DNA of 64,000 nucleotides from contig JADKJP010000007.1 in the NCBI GenBank assembly GCA_016720935.1, positions 620,001 to 684,000 on the forward strand. Reading direction: 5' to 3'. The DNA is from Bacteroidota bacterium. GTDB lineage: Bacteria; Bacteroidota; Bacteroidia; AKYH767-A; 2013-40CM-41-45. Positions 50,877-61,000 of this stretch are shown here, in pieces (position 1 is the stretch's first letter; each line of letters starts with the position of its first letter). The position numbers were made by a program, and so were the translations under genes. Below the pieces are notes generated by a model, which worked only from the letters and a program-made list of their open reading frames with translations, did not search any database and was not told the origin of the DNA.

Positions 50877-51281
50877 ATGAACTACTGGCTCGTAAAATCC
50901 GATCCCGAAACCTATTCCTGGCATGATCTGCTGAAAGATGGCAAGACCAGCTGGGATGGCGTTCGTAATTATGCGGCACGCATTCATTTAAAAGGAATGA
51001 AGAAAGGCGACAAAGTCCTGGTTTATCATAGTGGTAATGAGTCATCCGTAATTGGAATCGCGTCTGTTTCAAAAGAATTTTATCAGGACCCTACGACATC
51101 CGACATTGCATGGGTTTCCGTTGAATTAAAAGCTGAAAAAGCACTTCCAAATAGTGTCACTTTAAAACAAATTAAGAGTGAAAAGTCTCTAAGCAATATC
51201 GGTCTTGTAAAAATCGGGCGACTTTCTGTGATGCCTTTGACTAAAGAAGAATTTGAAACAATTTTATCATTAGCTAAGTAA
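50877..51281 (+). CDS. EVE-domain protein
   Basis: A 134-residue protein consisting of a single EVE domain (PUA-related fold). Motifs: NYWLVKSDPETYSWHDL, TSWDGVRNYAARIHLKGMKKGD, VLVYHSGNESSVIGIASV and the closing RLSVMPLTKEEFETIL. EVE domains bind modified bases in DNA or RNA, and the stand-alone form (thymocyte nuclear protein 1-like) is widespread. The exact ligand is not known. It has no relation in sequence neighbourhood to the McrB N-terminal domain at 2697, although the folds may be related. The gene directly follows the tandem repeats, with its ATG three bases after them. Confidence 0.9.
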   Translation: MNYWLVKSDPETYSWHDLLKDGKTSWDGVRNYAARIHLKGMKKGDKVLVYHSGNESSVIGIASVSKEFYQDPTTSDIAWVSVELKAEKALPNSVTLKQIKSEKSLSNIGLVKIGRLSVMPLTKEEFETILSLAK

Positions 51282-51449
51282 TTTTTTCTTCGATAGTTTT
51301 TTTTGAACTGAAAAGAAGGTGCTGTTTTCATGAAGTATTAACATAAAGTGTTAACTCAAAAAGCAGGGCCTTACATCCTGACCAAATTATTACAATCAAA
51401 TGGAGTAAATATCAGCCCATTGGTTACATTTGCCGCAAGTAAATTTCAT

Positions 51450-53750
51450 ATGCGCAGAATTCTATTCTTTTCCCTGCTGGGAATCTTATTCAATTTAGGC
51501 CTCCATGCACAAACCGCTGAAATCCGTGGGTTTGTATACGAAGCAGAATCAACAGAACCATCCATTTATACCAGTGTATATCTGAAAGGTACTACCTATG
51601 GCGCTCAGACAAATCTGGACGGATTTTTTTCCATCTCCAAGGTACCTCCGGGCAGCTACACTTTGTTGATCACTTCCATAGGATTTGACAGCATTATCAT
51701 GCCATTGACTTTGAAGAGCGGAGACCTCTTAACACGAAAGATCTTTTTAAAAAAGTCCGCTGTTCAGATGAAAGAAATAAATGTTTCTGCTGAAAGTGAA
51801 GAGAAGAAAACCGATGTACGTATTTCAGTAAATAAAATTACACCAAAAGAAATAAAGCAAATCCCGACAGTTGGCGGCGAACCGGATCTTGCCCAATACC
51901 TGCAAGTACTTCCGGGAGTAATTTTTTCCGGCGATCAGGGCGGACAATTGTATATCCGGGGAGGTACACCTATCCAAAATAAAGTGCTGATGGATGGTAT
52001 GGTAATTTACAATCCGTTTCACTCCATAGGACTATATTCAGTATTCGACGCCGACATCATCCGTGCAGCGGATGTTTATACAGGAGGTTTCAATGCCGAA
52101 TACGGAGACCGCATTTCTTCAATCATGGATATCACCACCCGTGATGGAAATAAAAAAAGAATCGCGGGAAAAGTGAGCGCTAATACCTTCACGGCAAAAG
52201 CACTTCTGGAAGGACCGCTGAAAAAAGAAAAAGAAGATCAGGAAGGCAGTTCTTCTTTTCTTCTCACAGTTAAAAATTCCTATCTGGACAAAACATCCAA
52301 ATCACTTTACAACAACCTCGATTCTGCCGGTCTCCCCTATTCCTTTACGGATGTATATGGGAAGCTTTCTTTCAACAGTTCTTCCGGCAGCAAAGTGAAT
52401 CTGTTCGGTTTCCGTTTTGAAGACAATGTCGATTACAACGAAGCGACCAACCTGCATTGGACGAGTTCAGGGTTCGGAAGTAATTTTCTACTTGTACCTT
52501 CCGGCTCATCGGTTCTGATTGATGGAAATTTCGCTTACTCAGGATATAAAATCCGTCTCAAAGAACCAGACGGTCGTGACCGCTACAGTGAAATCCGCGG
52601 ATTCAATACCGGATTGAATTTCTCTTATTTCCTTGGCAAGGATGAGTTGAAATATGGTCTGGAATTGCTGGGCTTTAAAACCGATTATCAGTTCACAAAT
52701 AATTATGGCTCCAGCAATGGACAAACTGAAAATACTACCGAACTGGCGGCTTTTCTGAAATATAAAAAGATCGCCGGAAAATTTGTGATCGAACCCGGGA
52801 TACGCTACAACTATTATTCCTCCTTATCGGAATCTTCCCTCGAACCCCGCATCGGTTTGAAATTTAATCTGAGTGATAAAATCAGGCTCAAAGCAGCAGG
52901 AGGATATTACAGCCAAAATCTTTTGTCAGCATCCTCCGATCGTGATGTGGTGAATTTATTTTATGGCTTCTTATCCGGTTCGGATGATTTACCCTCCAAA
53001 TTTGATGGAAAAGATGTGACATCGCGTTTGCAAAAAGCAAAGCATGCAATCGGTGGAATTGAAATTGATCTGCCTTTACATCTTTCGTTAAACGTTGAAG
53101 CATATTTCAAAGACTTCACACAGCTTGAAAATATTAACCGTGATAAAATTTACGAAGACGACGGACAGCACAGCGAAAAACCGGATTATCTGAAACAGGA
53201 TTTCATCATTGAATCCGGAACAGCCAGAGGCGTTGACTTCCTGCTGAAATACGATTACCGCAAATTATACGTTTGGGCGGTTTACTCTCTTGGCTATGTC
53301 AAAAGATTTGACGGAGTCCGCACCTACGAACCCAGCTTCGATCGTCGTCACAATGTTAACCTGGTTGTTTCCTACAAGTTTGGAAAGAAAGATGCATGGC
53401 AGGCAAACGTTCGCTGGAATTTTGGCTCACCATTCCCATTCACCCAAACACAGGGCTTTTACGAACAGTTGATTTTACCTGAAGGATCCGGTTCAAACAT
53501 TTCCAATCAAAATGGTCAACTGGGAATTTTCTACGGAGAGTTGAACAAAGGTCGTCTTTCCTACTTCCATCGCCTCGACATTTCATTGCAACGTGCATTT
53601 CACATTTCAAAAAACTCAACACTGGAAGTTGTTGCCGGTGTAACAAATGTGTATGATCGGGACAATATCTTTTATGTCAACCGTGTGACGAATTCAAGAG
53701 TCTACCAGCTTCCGATTCTTCCAAGCTTCGGAATGAACATGACTTTTTAA
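51450..53750 (+). CDS. TonB-dependent receptor with carboxypeptidase-regulatory-like domain
   Basis: A 766-residue outer-membrane receptor if started at ATG 51450, where the signal peptide MRRILFFSLLGILFNLGLHAQ begins; an upstream in-frame start at 51348 would hide it. The regulatory-like domain (AEIRGFVYEAESTEPSIYTSVYL ... SIGFDSIIM) is followed by a plug with GGEPDLAQYLQVLPGVIFSGDQGGQLYIRGG and a barrel that ends RVYQLPILPSFGMNMTF, with the terminal phenylalanine needed for barrel assembly. No SusD-like gene is adjacent. The substrate is unknown. The PAP2 gene converges from the right with only 48 bases between. Confidence 0.9.
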   Translation: MRRILFFSLLGILFNLGLHAQTAEIRGFVYEAESTEPSIYTSVYLKGTTYGAQTNLDGFFSISKVPPGSYTLLITSIGFDSIIMPLTLKSGDLLTRKIFLKKSAVQMKEINVSAESEEKKTDVRISVNKITPKEIKQIPTVGGEPDLAQYLQVLPGVIFSGDQGGQLYIRGGTPIQNKVLMDGMVIYNPFHSIGLYSVFDADIIRAADVYTGGFNAEYGDRISSIMDITTRDGNKKRIAGKVSANTFTAKALLEGPLKKEKEDQEGSSSFLLTVKNSYLDKTSKSLYNNLDSAGLPYSFTDVYGKLSFNSSSGSKVNLFGFRFEDNVDYNEATNLHWTSSGFGSNFLLVPSGSSVLIDGNFAYSGYKIRLKEPDGRDRYSEIRGFNTGLNFSYFLGKDELKYGLELLGFKTDYQFTNNYGSSNGQTENTTELAAFLKYKKIAGKFVIEPGIRYNYYSSLSESSLEPRIGLKFNLSDKIRLKAAGGYYSQNLLSASSDRDVVNLFYGFLSGSDDLPSKFDGKDVTSRLQKAKHAIGGIEIDLPLHLSLNVEAYFKDFTQLENINRDKIYEDDGQHSEKPDYLKQDFIIESGTARGVDFLLKYDYRKLYVWAVYSLGYVKRFDGVRTYEPSFDRRHNVNLVVSYKFGKKDAWQANVRWNFGSPFPFTQTQGFYEQLILPEGSGSNISNQNGQLGIFYGELNKGRLSYFHRLDISLQRAFHISKNSTLEVVAGVTNVYDRDNIFYVNRVTNSRVYQLPILPSFGMNMTF

Positions 53751-53798
53751 GAGGTTCAAATCCGCATTCAGGATGCAAAGCAGTGTTTACTTCTGCTT

Positions 53799-54758
53799 TC
53801 AAAAGATCAATGAATAATGAATGCGCGGTATCGAGGAATTCGTAAAATAAACAGAAGAAGCAGTTTTATGCTTTCGGGATGCCCCCGAATCCGTACGAAA
53901 TAATTTCCGGTAATGCTTTACAACCTGCCGGCCGCAGGCATAACCAATGGCAGCACCAGGAAGCAGATCCGATGCCCAATGCTCGTGTTCCACCAAGCGG
54001 CTTACTGCCACCAACGAAGCCAGTGAATAAGCGATGTAAGGCACCGCTTTCTTATCTTCAAACTGCAATGCAAAAACTGTAGCGATTGAAAACGCGGCAG
54101 CTGTATGACCACTCGGAAATGCGTCAAATGCAGCAACACTTCTCCCCCTTTTTATTTCCGGATCAAACTGTGCCAGGGGACCAAACCAGTGATCCTTGTT
54201 GTATTCCCGATCCATGTATGTCGCGCCGGGACGCATGCGTCCGGTTCCAATTTTGATGATGCGAACCCATACCCCTGCAGTAATTGCAGCCTGGCTTGCG
54301 AGAACAGCTGTATGCAATGCCTTTCGTTCATGGAAAATCAGACTATAACCACCATAAGCTGCCAACAAACCATATCCATAATAGTCACCCAACTGTGTAA
54401 ATTCAGGGCTAATGTATTTTAACCATGGATTCCTGTCTTTTAATGGTCTGACACTTTTTTCAATATCGGGATCAAGAAAATAAAACCCGACTGTCCCGGC
54501 ACATATCCCGGCAACCTGTAATGCCTGGGACCCTGTCATGTGAAAGGGTGCCGATGCCTGTTCTCCAAAATTATGCAGCAACATCGGGAAATATCCTTTT
54601 GAACTGCGGAAAGAATACAGAGAATCCTCTTTGAATTGCTGCTTCCAGGTTTTCTTATTCTGAACAATAGTGCTGTCATTTCCTTCTGCAAACAAGGGAA
54701 TGGAGCTTATTTCAAAAATAAAAAGAAAGAGGCAAAAGATTAAACGCTTCGGATTCAT
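53799..54758 (-). CDS. PAP2-family phosphatase (membrane)
   Basis: A 319-residue protein when started at 54758, where MNPKRLIFCLFLFIFEISSI forms a signal/anchor; the frame is open further upstream to 54878. The three PAP2 motifs are present: KIGTGRMRPG (K-x6-RP), PSGHTAAAFS, and SRLVEHEHWASD (SR-x5-H-x3-D). The catalytic histidines are those in PSGH and in EHEHWASD. Family members dephosphorylate lipid phosphates such as phosphatidic acid, undecaprenyl pyrophosphate or PGP. The active site faces the periplasm. It is divergent from pyrG, with the start sites about 156 bases apart. Confidence 0.88.
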   Translation of the reverse strand: MNPKRLIFCLFLFIFEISSIPLFAEGNDSTIVQNKKTWKQQFKEDSLYSFRSSKGYFPMLLHNFGEQASAPFHMTGSQALQVAGICAGTVGFYFLDPDIEKSVRPLKDRNPWLKYISPEFTQLGDYYGYGLLAAYGGYSLIFHERKALHTAVLASQAAITAGVWVRIIKIGTGRMRPGATYMDREYNKDHWFGPLAQFDPEIKRGRSVAAFDAFPSGHTAAAFSIATVFALQFEDKKAVPYIAYSLASLVAVSRLVEHEHWASDLLPGAAIGYACGRQVVKHYRKLFRTDSGASRKHKTASSVYFTNSSIPRIHYSLIF

Positions 54759-54829
54759 GATTATGGCTAAACAAGAGCCCGCAAAATAACCAAATCTGCA
54801 TTTATTTTTTTTTCTCTGTCGCTTATTCT

Positions 54830-54837
54830 TAATTTTG
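54830..54837 (+). promoter_or_regulatory. Candidate -7 box of pyrG
   Basis: TAATTTTG matches the Bacteroidota -7 consensus TAnnTTTG exactly and lies 77 bases before the pyrG start. No clear -33 TTG is found 19-21 bases upstream, where the sequence is a T/C-rich tract. Confidence 0.35.
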
Positions 54838-54914
54838 TACCCCGTGTTGATGATTTTTTCTTTTCGGAATTTCTTCAACTCACAAAAGGTTTAACCCTCT
54901 AAAGGATCAACACG

Positions 54915-56534
54915 GTGGCTTCAGCAAAATATATTTTCGTAACAGGAGGTGTAACTTCCTCTCTTGGCAAAGGGATCATTTCGGCTTCCCTGGCCAAATT
55001 ATTACAAGCAAGAGGTTATTCAGTAACCATTCAAAAGCTCGATCCTTATATCAATGTTGACCCCGGAACACTCAATCCATATGAACATGGTGAATGTTTC
55101 GTCACTAACGATGGCGCTGAAACCGATCTTGACCTGGGTCATTATGAACGCTTTCTGAATGCTCCTACATCACAGGCCAATAACGTTACAACCGGAAGGA
55201 TTTATCAGACCGTTATTAATAAAGAACGTGAAGGCGCCTATCTTGGCAAAACAGTTCAGATCATCCCGCACATCACGGATGAAATCAAGAGGCGAATTCA
55301 ACTGCTGGGTGAAACCGGTGAATTCGATGTGGTGATTACTGAAATCGGAGGAACAGTTGGTGACATTGAATCCCTTCCCTATGTTGAAACAGTCCGTCAA
55401 TTGAAATGGGAATTGGGAAGTTCAGCTCTTTCCATTCATCTTACCCTGATTCCTTATCTCGCCGCTGCGGGTGAATTAAAAACCAAACCAACACAACACA
55501 GCGTAAAAGCATTGCTTGAATTGGGAGTACAGCCGGATGTTCTTGTTTGCCGGACTGAAAAATCTTTGTCAAGCGAAATCCGTCGCAAGATCGCATTGTT
55601 TTGCAACGTAAACGTGAATGCGGTCATTGAGTCCATTGACGCGGAAACAATTTACGATGTTCCTCTTCTGATGTATAAAGAGCAACTTGATAAAGTTGTT
55701 TTAAACAAACTCAAACTTCCTCTTCAACAGGAACCTGAACTTGCTCAATGGAAGGAATTTCTGGGCAAACTAAAAAACCCTGTTCATGAAGTACGGATTG
55801 GGCTTGTTGGTAAATACATTGAGTTGAAAGACGCTTACAAATCCATCGCTGAAGCTTTTATTCATGCCGGCGTTGCCAATGAATCCAAAGTAAAACTGGA
55901 ATGGATACATTCAGAAAAACTGGACGCTACGAATGCCGCCGCCAAACTTGGTGGATTGCACGGAGTATTGGTCGCCCCGGGTTTTGGTGATCGCGGAATT
56001 GAAGGGAAAATTTCAGCCATACAATTTGTACGCGAAAACAACATACCATTCCTTGGTGTTTGTCTGGGGATGCAATGCGCGGTAATTGAATTTGCAAGAA
56101 ATGTGATGGGTTGGAAAGACGCGCATTCCACCGAAATGAACCCCGCGACAAAACACGCCGTGATTGATTTCATGGAAGGACAAAAAGGAATTACCAAAAA
56201 AGGTGGCACTATGCGTCTGGGTGAATACACCTGCACAATTCACAAAGGAACAAAAGCCGCCAGTGTTTACAAGAAGGAAAAAATAGGCGAACGACACCGG
56301 CATCGTTACGAATTCAATAATAAATTTTTAAAAGATTTTGAGGAAGCGGGAATGACTGCTTCCGGAGTTAATCCTGAAAGCAACCTGGTAGAAATCGTTG
56401 AATTAAAAAATCACCCCTGGTTTGTTGGAGTACAATTCCATCCTGAATACAAGAGCACAGTTGAAAATCCCCATCCGCTTTTTGTTCGATTTGTCAGAGC
56501 AGCTTTGGACAGATCGAAATTGGCTATGGATTGA
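54915..56534 (+). CDS. pyrG: CTP synthase
   Basis: A 539-residue enzyme that makes CTP from UTP, ATP and glutamine. The N-terminal synthetase domain begins AKYIFVTGGVTSSLGKGIIS with the P-loop-like GVTSSLGKG and continues LDPYINVDPGTLNPYEHGEC. The C-terminal class I glutaminase domain has FLGVCLGMQCA with the nucleophile cysteine and VQFHPEYKS with the catalytic His and Glu. The start codon is GTG at 54915. Length and motifs are standard. In many Bacteroidota yidC follows directly; here two T9SS genes lie between pyrG and yidC. Confidence 0.96.
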   Translation: MASAKYIFVTGGVTSSLGKGIISASLAKLLQARGYSVTIQKLDPYINVDPGTLNPYEHGECFVTNDGAETDLDLGHYERFLNAPTSQANNVTTGRIYQTVINKEREGAYLGKTVQIIPHITDEIKRRIQLLGETGEFDVVITEIGGTVGDIESLPYVETVRQLKWELGSSALSIHLTLIPYLAAAGELKTKPTQHSVKALLELGVQPDVLVCRTEKSLSSEIRRKIALFCNVNVNAVIESIDAETIYDVPLLMYKEQLDKVVLNKLKLPLQQEPELAQWKEFLGKLKNPVHEVRIGLVGKYIELKDAYKSIAEAFIHAGVANESKVKLEWIHSEKLDATNAAAKLGGLHGVLVAPGFGDRGIEGKISAIQFVRENNIPFLGVCLGMQCAVIEFARNVMGWKDAHSTEMNPATKHAVIDFMEGQKGITKKGGTMRLGEYTCTIHKGTKAASVYKKEKIGERHRHRYEFNNKFLKDFEEAGMTASGVNPESNLVEIVELKNHPWFVGVQFHPEYKSTVENPHPLFVRFVRAALDRSKLAMD

Positions 56535-56621
56535 ATTCAGTAAATAGTGAATGATGAATGATGAAATAAATATTTGCTGTTTCAATTTCAATCCTCAGCA
56601 TAAATATTTTTACATAAAAAT

Positions 56622-56658
56622 AAAAAAACCGGAATCTTGACAGATCCCGGTTTTTTTT
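56622..56658. terminator. Bidirectional terminator between pyrG and a T9SS gene
   Basis: AAAAAAACCGG, then AATCT..AGAT and CCGGTTTTTTTT form a symmetric stem with A-run before and T-run after. It can serve pyrG on the plus strand and the converging gene at 56676 on the minus strand. Confidence 0.8.
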
Positions 56659-56675
56659 GTTTGTATAGAATTTCT

Positions 56676-57674
56676 TTATTGTAAAATCAATCTGTTTTGT
56701 CGAATTGTCCCTTCAGAATAGGCTGACAGCAGATAAATTCCGCGTGGAAGACTAGCAACATCCAACTGCAAAGAAGCTTCTCCGGGGAATGAGTTGTGAC
56801 TCCATTCTTTCCATACTTTGCCGGTAAGATCCATGATTTTAAATTGCACTTCAGAAGGCTGCATAGAAACAAAAGAAACTTCGGTGCTACCGGAAGCCGG
56901 ATTCGGATGAATACTGATTTCAGAAATAGTTGGCTTAAAGATATCATCAACACCCAATCCAAAGTCAGCTACACCAACATATTTCGTGTAGCCGGTTGCA
57001 ATACCGGAAGTAGTCGATGTAACCAGTTTCATGAGTGGTCCGGCATGTGTTGCAGAATACCAGAAATAACTTACCGTCAGGATATTTTCATCAACGCCCG
57101 GTCCGAAACTATAAGTGATGTTCTCCTCCCGCTTTACACGTAAAACATTGCTGTAAGTGATTGCTGGTAATTTCAAAGTACCGGTTCCGTCACCTGTGAT
57201 GGTAACAGTTCCTGAAATGGTACCTGCATTGGTACTACCACTGATAGTATTCACAATGCTTGATCCAAATTGGAATGGGTAACTAAAAAATGCATAATTC
57301 GATCCGGTAATTGAAACAATATCGTTGGACGAACCTCTGCCATTGAATAAATATCCGTTTGCGTTAGTAGTAAAATATTCATACTCACCGGGAATTGTAT
57401 AAGCGGCAAGGTTGGAACCGGGAAATGATGCGCCATGTGGTGTTGATGCCGGTGAAACATAATTTACAATGGTAGTGTTCAACGTCACCTGTACATTTGT
57501 GAAATTCCAGGTCTGCCCCTGTCCAGCAGCACCTGGCTGAGCAATCGTATCCGTATTTCTGTAATAATACCTTTGACCCACCAAAGGATTGTTTACAGAG
57601 GTAAGTGTAGGTTGAGCCTGGAGAAGAATACCTCCAAAAATCAAAATAATGCAGAGAAGTATTGGTTTTTTCAT
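56676..57674 (-). CDS. Secreted protein with T9SS sorting domain
   Basis: A 332-residue product from the ATG at 57674, with signal peptide MKKPILLCIILIFGGILLQAQ; the frame is open upstream to 57806, but those residues would hide the signal. The middle part, QPGAAGQGQTWNFTNVQV, VKREENITYSFGPGVDENI, is a beta-sandwich without a name I can give. Proteins with this opening (a measured gap, then QTWNF) are common T9SS cargo in Bacteroidota. The C terminus ISIHPNPASGSTEVSF ... GTIRQNRLILQ is a type A sorting domain. It converges with pyrG on the shared terminator. Confidence 0.82.
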   Translation of the reverse strand: MKKPILLCIILIFGGILLQAQPTLTSVNNPLVGQRYYYRNTDTIAQPGAAGQGQTWNFTNVQVTLNTTIVNYVSPASTPHGASFPGSNLAAYTIPGEYEYFTTNANGYLFNGRGSSNDIVSITGSNYAFFSYPFQFGSSIVNTISGSTNAGTISGTVTITGDGTGTLKLPAITYSNVLRVKREENITYSFGPGVDENILTVSYFWYSATHAGPLMKLVTSTTSGIATGYTKYVGVADFGLGVDDIFKPTISEISIHPNPASGSTEVSFVSMQPSEVQFKIMDLTGKVWKEWSHNSFPGEASLQLDVASLPRGIYLLSAYSEGTIRQNRLILQ

Positions 57675-58024
57675 ATTTATTCCTGATTTATTGCCGCAAG
57701 TTAAAATCCTTCTTTGAATTCGCCTAAGAACTTCATCATTTAACCTAAATTTTTCATTCACCCTCATGAAAAACACTTTGCCAAATGGATTTGGGTCATT
57801 CACCAATTATATGATAAGTTAAGGGACAATTAATTGAATTTTAAATAAAAAATCATTAGATTTGACCATCCAAAAAGGCTTATTGTGGGGGGATATTTCC
57901 TGGCTTTGGAAATAAAGGATATGTTTTGGTAAAATAAATTAGACAAACTGCGAAAACCCTTATCTGATAAGGCTTTCAAACATGATAATCTAAATCGACT
58001 AATCAAACGAATAAACCACAAACC
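57675..58024. other. Divergent intergenic region with short palindrome
   Basis: 350 bases between two divergent T9SS genes. The only structure that stands out is CCTTATC-T-GATAAGG (57958-57972), a perfect 7-bp palindrome 53 bases before the start of the plus-strand gene. It might be a regulator site or a weak hairpin in the leader. No gene is seen. Confidence 0.45.
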
Positions 58025-61000
58025 ATGAAAATCAACTTTACCCGTAATTTGTTTGTGTTGACCCTGGCTCTATTTTCCTCCTGCTTTTCAGCCATGGCAT
58101 TACCCGGGATACAGTATAACCTTACAGCCAGTACTGCCGCCTTTACTACAATAGGTGCGCCGGCAACTACTGCCACCCAGGGTACTCCTATCGGAGCCAA
58201 CGTTGACGAATCTTTGATCGGTCCGATTTCTCCGACTGGTTTTGCAGTCAACTTTGGTGGTATCAGGTACACTAGTTTCTACATTTCATCGAATGGATTT
58301 ATTTCGTTCCAAAACCCGGGCGGAGCATTACCGACCAATGACATATCCACTGCTCCGAGCACCCTTATTGCCCCGATGTGGGATGATTTGAAAACTTCCG
58401 CTACCGGTCGTGTTGCATGGATTTATTCTTTCGGTACCCTGACAGTTGAATGGTTCAATGTTCTTTGGGGAAGTAATGCTGCTGCTGCTTCGATGAATTT
58501 TCAGGCAAAAGTTGTGACTGCATCCGGAAACATTTTATTCGCTTATCAACAAGCAGCCGGTGCTGTTGATGTAAGTATTTCAGGAGGAGCTTCTATTGGA
58601 ATTTCAGGATATTGTACCGGCGACTATTATTCCCAAAACAACAGTGCTGTTCAAACAGCCGGTGTATCCTGGGGAAAATCAGTTTTGTTTAATACAGTTT
58701 CAACCAAAACTACAACCAACCAACTTTTCACATGGGCCCCTGTTGCGGGTAACCCGGTGAATGACAGCTGTAACGCTCCTACTGCACTCGCCTTTAATCC
58801 GGGTGCGATCACCACACTGAACAACCAGACTCTGGTGATGTCAAAACAAATTACCATGGCGGCGGTTAACCCACCAAAACCGGCTGCATGGCCTGCAACC
58901 ACTTATTCAAATGATGTATGGTATTCGTTTACAAAACCTGTAGGTATCACTTCCTTCGAATTGCTCATCAACAATACCTGCCCAAGCACTTTTACAACTC
59001 AGATGGCTGTTTATACAGGGGCATGCGGAGCATTTACTCTGGTTTCTGCGGATGATGCCAGCAACGGAGGCTCTCCCGGAAACCCTTATCTGTTTATTTC
59101 CGGTCGACCCTGTAACGTAACCGAAACTTTTTTTGTGCGTGTAGAAAGCGATCAGGACAACTGGGTTGGCAACTTTTCTATTCAACTCCGTCCTCCGGGA
59201 ACTACATGTGCCACAGCTAACGATATCACCTGCTGGTTTTATGACCCTGCAAACCCTTCTGTAGGCAGTTATAGCACCAACGTTGCTCCGACAGCATGGC
59301 TGATGAACAACGCAGGGTTCAATAACAACTTTGATACGAATAACGTTGCTCCACGAAACCTTGCGACTTCAGGTAGTGACTACCTTTTTGCATTCACTCC
59401 TACAGCATCCGGTTGTTATGACATTTCACTCTTCAACACCCAGGCAAATACAAATCCGGGGATTTTCATTTACACAGCATGTCCTACAGCAGGCTCACTG
59501 GTTGCATACAATATCGGAGCTGGTGGATCAGCGATCAACATCAATAGTTTAACACTTGGAGTTGGTTTCACTTACTACTTCCTGATTGATAACGATACTG
59601 CAGCAGCAGCATCTACCAACTTTGGATTCTCGATTTCACCATCCGCTTTTGGTGCACCGCCAAATGATGCCTGTGCCAATCCTCCGACAAGTACTGTGAT
59701 TACTCCAATTACAGGATCATCCTGTACCGGTGCGGTCAACTATACTGTTGCCTGTGCTACCCCAACTCCTGCCGCGACATACACCAACCCTGGTTGTGCC
59801 GGGTTTGTGGATGGAGTAACCGGTGATGTGTGGTTTACGATGACTTCAGTAAGTACCCAGCCCCATTCAATATCTGTCCAACCCGGATCAACCGGCACGT
59901 CGGCAACAGATTTAGGGATGGCTGTATATACAGGAAACTGTGGCGCTCTTACAACAATGATAGGTTGTGATGACAACTCTGCAGGCGCGAACATGCCGGC
60001 GTTGACTGTTGTTCCTCCTGCAGCCGGAACTGTTTACTATGTCAGAGTCTGGTCCAATACAGGTGCAACACCGGGAACTTTCCGCATTTGCGCAATCTCC
60101 GGATGTACTCCTGCAAATGATTTGTGTTCAGGGGCTGTTCCCCTGACGCTCGGTGTGAGCGCAACATACCAAACGAATATCTGTTCCAGCGGAACCGGCG
60201 CAAGTGATACAGGTCCGGCTTCGTGCTGGGATGCAGGTTCATTGAATACTGTCTGGTATACAGTTACTACATCTGCAACGGGAACAAGTCTGAAAATACG
60301 GACACGATTACGTTCAATGACAGATTCCCAAATTGCATTGTATTCCGGCGCTTGTGGCGGACTTGTTCAAGTTGCATGTAACGATAATTTTACTTTGTGT
60401 AGTTCAGGAGGAGGAAGAAATTCCGACCTGAACGTAACCGGATTATTACCTAATACAACCTATTATATCCGTGTAGATGGTAGAGGTGCTGCAACCGGAA
60501 CCTTCGATATCATGGCCATTGACGGTGCATCAACCTTCCCTCCAATTCCGGATCAGGACTGTGACCTTGCAACACCGGTTTGTACGGCGAATACAACAGT
60601 TGCCGATCCCGGTTTTACAGGCTCCGGAAATATTTGTGACTTGCAAGGTGGTACTTGTCTTTTCTCAAACGAAGCTTCTGGTGTTTGGTACACCTTCTCT
60701 ACTACTTCTACAGGACCTGGCAGTTTGCTTCAGTTTACAATTACACCTAATAACGGATTCTCCGATTATGATTTTGAAATCTGGGAGACTACCGGTATGG
60801 GAAGCTATTGTTCGCTGATTCAGACAAACCCAACATCAGGAACCTTCCCATTCCGTTCTTGTAACTACTCTGCTGTTGGAACATCAGGTTTGAATACAAT
60901 TGCAGGAACAACTTCTGTCTCACAAACTGGTGCCGTATCCGGAGGTTGGAACAGTGCTTACATTCTTAATGCTACTGCAGGAACTGTTCAAACCTTTGTA